From: Chloroflexota bacterium
GTDB taxonomy: Bacteria > Chloroflexota > Chloroflexia > Chloroflexales > Roseiflexaceae
Direction: 5' to 3'
Assembly: GCA_016875555.1 (NCBI GenBank)
Contig: VGPG01000001.1
Coordinates: forward strand, 24,001-88,000
Length of the DNA: 64,000 nt
Shown here: positions 18,645-26,147 of the stretch, piece after piece
Numbering within the stretch: the stretch's first letter is position 1
How the letters are laid out: the number at the start of each line of letters is the position of its first letter
Made by a program: the position numbers and the translations under genes
Notes under the pieces: model-generated
What the model was told of the DNA's origin: nothing
The model's database searches: none
The model's input: the letters and a program-made list of their open reading frames with translations, nothing else

Positions 18645-19724
18645 TTAGTACTTCACGCGACGAGTACGTTGGGTGGCCATCAAAATATCACGATACACAG
18701 GATTTTGGAATTCTTCGACCATTTTACCGGCGCCACGTGCCACACACGAAAGTGGATTTTCTGCCACATAGACGGGCATGCGCGTCTCAGCCGCAATACG
18801 ACGATCGAGTCCACGCAACAACGCACCGCCACCGGCCAGCACAATACCATGCTCCATCACATCGGCCAACAACTCAGGTGGCGTCTCTTCGATGGCTGAA
18901 CGAATATCGGCCAAAATAGTATTAATGGGACCAATAATACCTTCGCGCAACTCGACACTCGAGACCTCAACCGACTTCGGCAAGCCGGTCAACATATCAC
19001 GCCCACGGAGGACAACTTTGAGTTCTTCATCAAGTGGATATGCGCTACCGGCAGCTACTTTGGCGCGCTCAGCCATACGCTCACCGATGTGCAAATTATA
19101 CTCACGTCGCGCAAACTCAATGATGGCTTCGTCAATTTCGTCGCCTGCCGTACGAATCGAGTGATTCACTACAATGCCGCCCAACGAAATCACCGCAACT
19201 TCGGTGGTACCACCGCCGATGTCAATGATCATCGAACCAATCGGTTCATCAACGGGCAATCCCGCACCAATCGCAGCAGCCATTGGCTCTTCGACGACGT
19301 ATGCTTCACGGGCGTTGGCGTTCAGCGCCGCATCACGGGCAGCACGCATCTCTACCTGCGTCACACCAGACGGCACACCGATGACCACACGTGGCCGGGG
19401 AGCAATCAATCCAAGTGAACGCTCATGCGCTTTTTCAATGAAGTGTTTAATCATTTTTTCAACCACTTCAAAGTCTGCAATAACACCATCTTTGAGTGGT
19501 CGCACCGCAATAATATTTGAAGGGGTCTTGCCGACCATAGCTTTGGCATCAGCACCAACCGCAATGACGTCTTTGGTTTTGCTGTCGATTGCTACGACAG
19601 AGGGTTCACTGATGACAATGCCACGACCTCGCACATGCACGAGGGTATTCGCAGTACCCAGGTCAATGCCAAGATCACGGCCAAATGCGCCCAACACTAT
19701 GTTTAGTGGATTCGTAAATGCCAC
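18645..19724 (-). CDS. mreB: Actin-like rod shape protein MreB
   Basis: A 359-residue actin-fold ATPase. Phosphate 1 motif LGIDLGTANTLVHV near residue 17, adenosine and phosphate 2 motifs IIDIGGGTTEVAVISLGG near 165 and GIVLAGGGALLRGLDRRI near 290. Length and motif spacing match the family. It polymerises under the membrane and positions MreC, MreD and PBP2, all encoded directly downstream. A ribosome-binding site (AGAGGGG) precedes the ATG. Confidence 0.96.
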   Translation of the reverse strand: MAFTNPLNIVLGAFGRDLGIDLGTANTLVHVRGRGIVISEPSVVAIDSKTKDVIAVGADAKAMVGKTPSNIIAVRPLKDGVIADFEVVEKMIKHFIEKAHERSLGLIAPRPRVVIGVPSGVTQVEMRAARDAALNANAREAYVVEEPMAAAIGAGLPVDEPIGSMIIDIGGGTTEVAVISLGGIVVNHSIRTAGDEIDEAIIEFARREYNLHIGERMAERAKVAAGSAYPLDEELKVVLRGRDMLTGLPKSVEVSSVELREGIIGPINTILADIRSAIEETPPELLADVMEHGIVLAGGGALLRGLDRRIAAETRMPVYVAENPLSCVARGAGKMVEEFQNPVYRDILMATQRTRRVKY

Positions 19725-19777
19725 GTGATACCCCTCTTACTGTGCGCAACCGCACTCACACACCGTACACAACCATC

Positions 19778-19783
19778 ATTATA
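19778..19783 (-). promoter_or_regulatory. -10 element candidate for mreB
   Basis: A perfect TATAAT on the minus strand lies 53 bases upstream of the mreB ATG, in the 119-base gap after gatC. The matching -35 region is poor, so this may be a weak internal promoter of the cdaA-to-PBP2 operon. Confidence 0.4.
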
Positions 19784-19843
19784 CCGCATGCCGGTGGAGC
19801 GAACCGCATGAACTCTCTCAGCCCAAAATCGGCGCACGCACCT

Positions 19844-20137
19844 CTACTGCTCCTCAAAGACCGCCTTCACACGGAACATTCCTTGATTCGTGTCAGCGCT
19901 ATTTTGTAGCGCATCAGCACGTGGCAACGAATCACGATTTGCATCTTCACGGAGCGCATTCACCAAATCAGTCACTTGTGCAGTTGGTTCAACACCCTGT
20001 ACATCAACAGCCTGCAACGCACTCACATGCTCCAAAATACGTGACAACTGATGTTGCATCGCATCGATTTCTGCATCACTTAGACGCAATCGCGCCAAAT
20101 CGGCGACGCGCATTACTTCAGCACGAGTTAATGACAT
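19844..20137 (-). CDS. gatC: Asp-tRNA(Asn)/Glu-tRNA(Gln) amidotransferase subunit C
   Basis: A 97-residue protein with the GatC signature throughout: VMRVADLARLRLSDAEID, then QHQLSRILEHVSALQAVDV and VEPTAQVTDLVNALREDAN. GatC stabilises the GatA-GatB amidotransferase that converts mischarged Glu-tRNA(Gln) or Asp-tRNA(Asn). GatA and GatB are not in this window, so the gene is separated from its partners and sits between cdaR and mreB. GGGGTG precedes the ATG as ribosome-binding site. Confidence 0.92.
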   Translation of the reverse strand: MSLTRAEVMRVADLARLRLSDAEIDAMQHQLSRILEHVSALQAVDVQGVEPTAQVTDLVNALREDANRDSLPRADALQNSADTNQGMFRVKAVFEEQ

Positions 20138-20218
20138 TAGTGCACCCCAGCATCTATTGCGACAGATTCCATCACATCATAGCAGAATTTACGGTGCCAC
20201 GGTATCGACACCCAGCAA

Positions 20219-21658
20219 CTATCCATCTGATACCGTCGGCGTCGGTGACGGGGTACTCGTCGCGACCACCGTCGGAGTATTCGTCGCAACCACCGTCGGG
20301 GTATTCGTCGCAACTACCGTCGGAGTGCTTGTTGCCGATAGCACCGGAGTTGCCGTAGGCGTGCTCGTGTCTAGCTCTTCGGCAATCGCCGTGGCGGTGC
20401 CCACACTCACATCATCCGCAACCGCAGGCGCCGGGACAATTTGCTGCAAATTCACGCTCAAAATCAGACTTTCACGCTGGATGTCTGGTGGCAACAGCAC
20501 CTGTACTTGACGCGCAGGTTGTGTTGCATCCCACTCTCCAACGCTCACGAACGCTTGAACTAACCCGATGGTGTTACGACGCAACGCCTCAGGCGCTACA
20601 AGTGCATCAAGCACGTACAGATTGGGCTCCGTCACAAAGACATACCCTTCAGGCACATCACGAATTTCAATCGGTACAAGCATGCGAATTCGCGTATCAC
20701 GCGCTATTGGCGCAATCTCAACACGCACCTGCGCCGAGGTACTCGTTGTATCGACCAGCGACACATTGTTCAGCTCAAGTTGCACGGTTTGCGTAATCGA
20801 CTCGCGTAATCCACTGACCGAGATGACATCCGTATCAATACTTACTGTCTCCGAAATTGTCTGCACATCACCCTGGATTGCCACTGTGGCCGGATCCGCA
20901 ACCACCGCGGTAATCTCGTACCCGGATGCCACCACACCGACTAAATTGGGCTTGATGACGACCGATCGTATACCGAATTTTGGTTGCACACTAATCACTA
21001 CATCAACTTGTGATGGTGATGCTTCAATCCCGAATACCTGTTCACCCTGCATATTCACAGGAACAACCAGTACACTCTCGGTAGAGCCCATTTGCGACGC
21101 GTTATACGCAAAGCGCAATCGCACTCCCTCTACCTGGTTCATCAACGTTTGCGGTCCCGAAACGGTCACTTCAATCGCAGGATCTGCCAACTGCGCCGAA
21201 CGATTGTATACCGTATCCGAACTGATACCGGTTGTCTCAATGACCGGAACAAACACCTTACTGATGACTTCCTCTAGGCGTAGTGTCACCACCTGCTGAT
21301 CATCGCTGATTTCGGAACGAAAGTAGCCCCACTCAGGCAGCCATTCTAATTGCACAGGGAATTGATGCTCACCAGGACCAAACCCCGCCACATCAACATA
21401 AAACGTCACTCCCTCAGCTGGGAGTTGCGTGAACGCACTCTGTGCCGCAAAAATGCGTGCTTCAATTACCGGCAGGGTTGTCTGACGCCGGCCCGTCTCG
21501 TCCACCACTACCAGATTACTCGCGAGATTCCGTACCACCAACGTGCCCGATTTGACCTGACTATTGGTCGGATTCGCTCGCACAAACAAGAAGGCCCACA
21601 GACTCAGTGATATAACGAATGCGATAACCGTTATTCCCCAACGCGGCAGACGATTCAT
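20219..21658 (-). CDS. cdaR: CdaR-type YbbR-domain regulator of diadenylate cyclase
   Basis: A 479-residue protein with an N-terminal membrane anchor (WGITVIAFVISLSLWAFLFV) and then several YbbR-type beta repeats (SNLVVVDETGRRQTTLPV, PAIEVTVSGPQTLMNQVEG, VVGVVASGYEITAVVADP). The protein ends in a Thr/Pro/Val low-complexity tail encoded by 24-bp repeats. In Firmicutes YbbR proteins bind and modulate the membrane diadenylate cyclase CdaA. Here the start overlaps the end of cdaA by four bases (ATGA), which supports the same partnership. Confidence 0.88.
   Translation of the reverse strand: MNRLPRWGITVIAFVISLSLWAFLFVRANPTNSQVKSGTLVVRNLASNLVVVDETGRRQTTLPVIEARIFAAQSAFTQLPAEGVTFYVDVAGFGPGEHQFPVQLEWLPEWGYFRSEISDDQQVVTLRLEEVISKVFVPVIETTGISSDTVYNRSAQLADPAIEVTVSGPQTLMNQVEGVRLRFAYNASQMGSTESVLVVPVNMQGEQVFGIEASPSQVDVVISVQPKFGIRSVVIKPNLVGVVASGYEITAVVADPATVAIQGDVQTISETVSIDTDVISVSGLRESITQTVQLELNNVSLVDTTSTSAQVRVEIAPIARDTRIRMLVPIEIRDVPEGYVFVTEPNLYVLDALVAPEALRRNTIGLVQAFVSVGEWDATQPARQVQVLLPPDIQRESLILSVNLQQIVPAPAVADDVSVGTATAIAEELDTSTPTATPVLSATSTPTVVATNTPTVVATNTPTVVATSTPSPTPTVSDG
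20258..20329 (-). repeat. Three 24-bp in-frame tandem repeats in cdaR
   Basis: Three near-identical 24-base units encode the octapeptide TPTVVATN/S near the C-terminus of CdaR, with degenerate units on either side. The unit length keeps frame, so copy number can vary without breaking the gene. The tail is likely a flexible extracytoplasmic spacer. Confidence 0.8.
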
Positions 21659-22521
21659 ACGCTTGCTCCTGACTTCTGGGGAGCACGCTTACCTGCGTTC
21701 ATCAACAACGCAGAAACTTCCTCAACGATTCGTTGCTCATTTAACTGGCTATTGAGCATGCCGTCATATGCCAAAGAAATAGTCCCCGTCTCTTCAGAGA
21801 CAACCAACACAACAGCATCCGTGCGCTCAGTGAGACCGCGTGCTGCACGGTGACGCGTACCATAACGCCGGACACTCGTCATGTCTTCACTAATCGGCAA
21901 CATGACGTTCGCAGCAATCACACGTGTGCCACGAATCACCACTGCCATGTCGTGGAGCGGCGTACTCGGATAAAAAATCGTCGCCAACAACGGTTGCGAT
22001 ACCTCAGCATCTAATTTCACGCCACCATCTATATAATCTTGTAGGCTGTGTTTGTTTTCAAAAACAATCAGCGCGCCCGTTCCTTGTTGTGAAAGCGTCG
22101 CGGCTGTGCGTGCCACCGTTTGAATGACAGCAAGTCGCCCTGCGTCAATTGCGTTACCCTGCCGTTCCCAAAAGCGCAATCGTGTAATCTGCTCGATATA
22201 CTCAGGGCGGCCAAGTGACTCCAAGAGTCGGCGGAGCTCCGATTGAAAGACCACCGGTATGGCAACGACCACCGCCGGTTGCACAATATTACTGATAATC
22301 CACCCAACCATCGTCAACTGTAACACTTCGCTGATGACATACACGACCACGATAATCACAATACCGAGTACCAACCGCGGTGCACGTGACCCTTCAATTG
22401 AACGCCAAATCAAGTAGATAATCAGTGTGACGGCAAATACATCAAACCATGCACCAAATCCACTTATGAATGGATTGAGTGCCTGAATCATGCGCCCTAG
22501 ATTATCGGTGAATTCGTTCAT
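21655..22521 (-). CDS. cdaA: Membrane diadenylate cyclase (c-di-AMP synthase) CdaA
   Basis: A 288-residue protein with three membrane segments in the first 95 residues followed by a DAC domain: FQSELRRLLESLGR, GTGALIVFEN, STPLHDMAVVIRG and YGTRHRAARGLTERTDA. It would condense two ATP into cyclic di-AMP, which controls osmolyte transport and wall homeostasis. The RHR motif is intact, but the usual DGA motif reads DMA here (codons GAC ATG GCA), replacing a normally conserved glycine in the nucleotide-binding loop. Genes for CdaR and the elongation machinery follow on the same strand. The start is supported by a GTGGAGTG site. Confidence 0.9.
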   Translation of the reverse strand: MNEFTDNLGRMIQALNPFISGFGAWFDVFAVTLIIYLIWRSIEGSRAPRLVLGIVIIVVVYVISEVLQLTMVGWIISNIVQPAVVVAIPVVFQSELRRLLESLGRPEYIEQITRLRFWERQGNAIDAGRLAVIQTVARTAATLSQQGTGALIVFENKHSLQDYIDGGVKLDAEVSQPLLATIFYPSTPLHDMAVVIRGTRVIAANVMLPISEDMTSVRRYGTRHRAARGLTERTDAVVLVVSEETGTISLAYDGMLNSQLNEQRIVEEVSALLMNAGKRAPQKSGASV

Positions 22522-22562
22522 ACCACTCCACGTGATCGGTCATACTGATGCATGTATTACAT

Positions 22563-22591
22563 ATTGTAGTTGAGATGGATGACATACACAA
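22563..22591 (-). promoter_or_regulatory. Promoter candidate for the cdaA-cdaR-gatC-mre block
   Basis: On the minus strand TTGTGT (22586-22591) and TACAAT (22563-22568) are 17 bases apart, 42 bases upstream of the cdaA ATG. Confidence 0.5.
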
Positions 22592-22644
22592 CACCTTGAT
22601 AGGCACCAGGCAGTTGGTACGATAGTCTCATCGGCAACAGGCGC

Positions 22645-23364
22645 TTACGCCTTGCGCGAACGTGCGCCCTTGCGGCGTTGACCTAGCGGGATGCGTCGAT
22701 AATCATCACCATCCATGATGATGAATTCATCGCAAATCGATCGGTCACTCATACGCGAAAAAATGCGTGGTTCAATCTCTTCGGGTCGTCGATTACTCGT
22801 AATGACCGTGGGCAACCGACCGTTGTACCGATGATTGATGATTTGGAAGAGTTTTTCACGAGCCCACGGGGTCGTATTCTCAGTCCCCAAATCATCAAGA
22901 ATTAACACGGCAGCATCACGAATCATCTCAAAACGCTGGTCATATTGAATTTCACTAGAAGGACCAAACGTAGAGCGCAGATGATCGAGTAAATCGGGGA
23001 CCACCGCAAACAAGACTCGATAGTGCTGTTTGAGCAACTCATTTGCAATAGCACTGGCCAAATGCGTCTTGCCAACGCCATAATTGCCGAACAAGACCAA
23101 CCAGCCACTCGGGCGTTGTGCAAATTCAACTGCACGATGAAATGCGCGCTTAACACCGCGCATTTCGGTATCGAACATTTCAAAAGTCTTGTCTTGGAAT
23201 GCGGCCAAATTGCTCATTTGCAGGAGTTCAGCCGCCTGACGCTGTTCACGTTCGGCTAGCTTACACCGACAGGGAATGAGCATGCCAAAGCGTGGATGCC
23301 CGAAGGGCACCGATTCTTTGTAATAGCCAACTCCACCACAATTAGGACATCGGTTCGAGGTCAC
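22645..23364 (-). CDS. dnaC: DnaC/DnaI-like helicase loader ATPase
   Basis: A 239-residue AAA+ protein: an N-terminal zinc-ribbon-like CPNCGG ... PCRCK, Walker A LFGNYGVGKTHLA, Walker B AVLILDDLGTE and the sensor block LPTVITSNRRPEEI, as in DnaC/DnaI/IstB-type ATPases. I choose the GTG at 23364 (VTSNRCPNC), because GAGGGA lies 8 bases upstream; the ATG at 23403 is further inside the dnaD-like gene. It probably loads the DnaB helicase encoded two genes upstream. A transposon IstB is excluded by context, since no transposase is present. Confidence 0.88.
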   Translation of the reverse strand: MTSNRCPNCGGVGYYKESVPFGHPRFGMLIPCRCKLAEREQRQAAELLQMSNLAAFQDKTFEMFDTEMRGVKRAFHRAVEFAQRPSGWLVLFGNYGVGKTHLASAIANELLKQHYRVLFAVVPDLLDHLRSTFGPSSEIQYDQRFEMIRDAAVLILDDLGTENTTPWAREKLFQIINHRYNGRLPTVITSNRRPEEIEPRIFSRMSDRSICDEFIIMDGDDYRRIPLGQRRKGARSRKA

Positions 23365-24073
23365 TTGTATCACTCCCTCGGCGGAACAAATCGCCGTACG
23401 CACCGCTCACATACCGCTCGGCATCAATGGCCGCCTGTTCACCAGTTGACGTATGTGCCTGCCGATTACCACGGCCCTGACTTGACCAACGGTGCAGAAT
23501 TTTGGCGACATAGCGCCACGAACGCACATTCGCTACCACCGCTTCGCGCATGGCCTCTTCAATCCACCCGTGTGGGTATCGTTGGGCGGCAAGGTGCAAT
23601 TCTGCGACGATGAATGGTGTCACCACCCCGAGGTGTTGTTCATACAGCGTCACCAACGATGGAGCATCTTTGACGACCGCAGGTTCATCTACCGTTGCCA
23701 CATCATGTGTTTCGGCCCATGTCTCATTTGCGGCAGTCCGGACCAAGTACCAATTAATCGCACGTCCATGCTTGTCCGCTTGAACCACATGCAACAGTGA
23801 CCCTCGGCGTACGGCGGCTGCGAGCCCCTCTGCTAACACATCTTCCACGCTACTATGGGGCGCAACCACTGTTAAACTCTGACGAATGAGCGGATCAGCC
23901 ACCAGCATATCCCAACTCACACGCCGCGGTTGACTCCGTTGTTGGACAACCAATGCACATAGATGCAGTGTCACTTTTAATTCGATAATGTTTGTGATAT
24001 GCACCAAGTACCGTTCAACAAAGTCGGGCGGTAATGGGACAAGCCCTTGACGCACTGTCGATCCAGCGGCCAT
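23342..24073 (-). CDS. DnaD-domain primosome protein
   Basis: A 243-residue protein. Residues about 10-110 look like the winged-helix part of DnaD/DnaB(Firmicutes) proteins (VERYLVHITNIIELKVTLHL, RRGSLLHVV). Residues about 140-200 contain a DnaD C-terminal domain (LVTLYEQHLGVVTPFIVAEL, then WIEEAMREAVVANVRSWRYV ending in a Y-x-x-x-I-L-x-x-W motif). Such proteins recruit the helicase loader and helicase to origins or stalled forks. The neighbours, dnaB upstream and the dnaC-like loader downstream with overlap, support this. A short disordered tail follows the domain. Confidence 0.82.
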   Translation of the reverse strand: MAAGSTVRQGLVPLPPDFVERYLVHITNIIELKVTLHLCALVVQQRSQPRRVSWDMLVADPLIRQSLTVVAPHSSVEDVLAEGLAAAVRRGSLLHVVQADKHGRAINWYLVRTAANETWAETHDVATVDEPAVVKDAPSLVTLYEQHLGVVTPFIVAELHLAAQRYPHGWIEEAMREAVVANVRSWRYVAKILHRWSSQGRGNRQAHTSTGEQAAIDAERYVSGAYGDLFRRGSDTSDLEPMS

Positions 24074-24076
24074 CTG

Positions 24077-25408
24077 TTAGTACCCTTCGGGTGAACGATA
24101 GGTCAAATCGGAGAAACGCGTTGTTGCCGGGTCAAAGCGCATGTTTACCACACCGACCGGACCATTACGGTGCTTCGCAATGTGAATCTCAGCGATACCC
24201 TTTTTGTCGCTCTCTTTATTGTACAACTCATCACGATAAATGAACATCACAATATCGGCGTCTTGCTCAATCGAACCAGATTCACGCAAGTCACTCAACA
24301 TAGGCACATGGCTTTGGCGCCCCTCAACCGCACGTGACAACTGCGACAATGCGATGACGGGTACATTTAATTCACGGGCGAGCGCTTTGAGCCCCCGCGA
24401 AATTTCACCGACCTCTTGTACGCGGTTCTCTTTGCCACGCCCTGACATCAACTGCAAGTAGTCAATGATGATTAAGTCACACCCTTGCTGTGACTGCAAC
24501 CGTCGCGCCTTACTGCGTAATTCCATGATGCTAATGCCCGGCGTATCTTCGATGTAGATGGGGGCCTGTGCGAGGCGTCCCATCGCATCAAACACAACTT
24601 TCAGCTGTTGGTCGGGAACTTGGCCCAAACGCAGACGATGCGTGTCTATCTGCGTTTCCATTGAGATAAGACGTTGCACCAGCTGTTCACGACCCATTTC
24701 AAGACTAAATACGGCCACCGTGTTGGCATAATACATCGCCACATTATAGGCAATACTCATGGCAAACGATGTCTTGCCGGTACCAGGACGTGCCGCCAGA
24801 ATAATCAGGTCAGAGCGTTGCAACCCACCGGTAATCTGATCAAAATCACGATACCCGGTCTGCACACCCATGACTTCGCCACGGTGCTCCTGCAGATAAT
24901 TAAGCTGTTCATAATAGGCATCAACCACCTGTGAAATATGCACAAAGTCTTGGGACGTACGCTTTTGGGCAATGTCAAAGAGCAACGCTTCGGCTTTGTC
25001 GATTGTCTCGTCAATTTCGTTTTGTTCGTCGTACCCTAATGCGGCAATCTGGGCACCCGTGTTGATGAGTCGACGCAAAATAGCCGTGCGTTCAACTGCG
25101 CGTGCATAAAACTCAATGTGATACGACGTCGGAACCGTCTCGACCAATTCACTCAAGTAGACGACACCACCAACAAGCTCTAGATGACCTCGACGACGCA
25201 ACTCCTCGGCAACTGTGCGCGTATCGGGGGGCACCCGATTATTAAAACACTGCACCATCGCCTCAAATATTTGTCCATGACGCTCCAAATAGAAATACTC
25301 GGTTTTGAGCCACGACGCCACTGCCGCAAGCGCGTCACGATTGAGCAAAATCGAGCCAAGTGTGGCACGCTCTGCATCAATGTTATTGGGGAGCGTTGGT
25401 TGTGTCAT
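24077..25408 (-). CDS. dnaB: Replicative DNA helicase DnaB
   Basis: A 443-residue RecA-fold hexameric helicase. The N-terminal domain (residues 5-105) begins PNNIDAERATLGSILLNRDA. The ATPase core has Walker A LAARPGTGKTSFAMSIA near residue 205, Walker B CDLIIIDYLQLMSG near 310 and a terminal NGPVGVVNMRFDPATTRF block. It unwinds DNA ahead of the fork with help from the loader genes that follow. It lies 105 bases after rplI, as in many bacteria (rplI-dnaB order). Confidence 0.97.
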   Translation of the reverse strand: MTQPTLPNNIDAERATLGSILLNRDALAAVASWLKTEYFYLERHGQIFEAMVQCFNNRVPPDTRTVAEELRRRGHLELVGGVVYLSELVETVPTSYHIEFYARAVERTAILRRLINTGAQIAALGYDEQNEIDETIDKAEALLFDIAQKRTSQDFVHISQVVDAYYEQLNYLQEHRGEVMGVQTGYRDFDQITGGLQRSDLIILAARPGTGKTSFAMSIAYNVAMYYANTVAVFSLEMGREQLVQRLISMETQIDTHRLRLGQVPDQQLKVVFDAMGRLAQAPIYIEDTPGISIMELRSKARRLQSQQGCDLIIIDYLQLMSGRGKENRVQEVGEISRGLKALARELNVPVIALSQLSRAVEGRQSHVPMLSDLRESGSIEQDADIVMFIYRDELYNKESDKKGIAEIHIAKHRNGPVGVVNMRFDPATTRFSDLTYRSPEGY

Positions 25409-25433
25409 GGTGCGTCAACCCCTTGTAGATGGA

Positions 25434-25481
25434 AGTGAGACTGTGGCATCGGTAACAAATGTACCACCACAGCCTCACTAT
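25434..25481 (-). other. Long hairpin between rplI and dnaB
   Basis: On the minus strand AGTGAGGCTGTGG pairs with CCACAGTCTCACT (one G-U pair), with a smaller GGTA/TACC stem inside the loop. It starts 33 bases past the rplI stop and has no T-run, so a processing or attenuation element within the rplI-dnaB transcript is more likely than a full terminator. Confidence 0.5.
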
Positions 25482-25513
25482 GAGAACCTGTACGTGCTCG
25501 GCCACACCAAAAC

Positions 25514-25984
25514 TTAGGCGTTGCCCTCAGCAGCGTTGACAACAACCTTGACCTCGGCAATCACGCCAGTCATGACGCGATAATGCACTACGAAGTCACC
25601 AATGCGCTTGATTGGTTCGTCAAGCTCGATGCGACGACGATCAATCTCGACGCCCAACGCAGCATGCAACTTGTCAGCAATGTCACTGGCCGTTACCGAA
25701 CCAAACAAGCGGTCGTTCTCACCGACACGCTCAACAAACGTCAAGGTCACACCAGCCATGCGCTGTGCCAATACCTGCGCCTCTTGACGCATGACAGCCT
25801 CACGCTTGCGCTGTGCTGACAAACGCTCTTCGGCCTGCTTAATTGCACCGCGAGTCGCAATGACTGCCATGCCTTGAGGCAACAAATAGTTACGTCCATA
25901 CCCACCGGATACTTCTTTGATGTCACCGGCTACGCCAAGATGCTCGACATCCTTGGTTAGCAATACCTTCATCTTCGTCGCCAC
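25514..25984 (-). CDS. rplI: 50S ribosomal protein L9
   Basis: A 156-residue protein with the L9 N-domain (MKVLLTKDVEHLG, VSGGYGRNYLLPQGMAV), the long connecting helix (QAEERLSAQRKREAVMRQEA) and the C-domain (RLFGSVTASDIADKL). The GTG at 25984 is selected as start because AAGGAG lies 6 bases upstream; the ATG 12 bases later would be too close. It binds 23S rRNA domain V. It is the first gene of the replication operon. Confidence 0.96.
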   Translation of the reverse strand: MATKMKVLLTKDVEHLGVAGDIKEVSGGYGRNYLLPQGMAVIATRGAIKQAEERLSAQRKREAVMRQEAQVLAQRMAGVTLTFVERVGENDRLFGSVTASDIADKLHAALGVEIDRRRIELDEPIKRIGDFVVHYRVMTGVIAEVKVVVNAAEGNA

Positions 25985-26082
25985 AATCGGCTCCTTAATC
26001 GGTCACGCAACACCGTGCATTTGTTACGTCTGTGTCGCATGCATGTGGGCGCATCGCACCCGTTACAAAACGTGCTTATGAC

Positions 26083-26111
26083 ATACTACCACAGCGCTGG
26101 GCAAGGGTCAA
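26083..26111 (-). promoter_or_regulatory. Promoter candidate for rplI-dnaB-dnaD-dnaC
   Basis: On the minus strand TTGACC (26106-26111), 17 bases, TAGTAT (26083-26088); about 99 bases upstream of the rplI GTG. The intervening leader shows no obvious riboswitch. Confidence 0.6.
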
Positions 26112-26147
26112 ACCATTTTTGCACTGAGTTACGGAGTTGTCATCTCG

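Noticed and set aside
20258-20329. 24-bp repeats as a regulatory iteron
   Set aside because: They are in frame inside cdaR and encode a Thr/Pro/Val tail.
22645-23364. IstB transposon helper ATPase
   Set aside because: The fold is shared, but there is no transposase (IstA) or inverted repeats and the neighbours are dnaD and dnaB.
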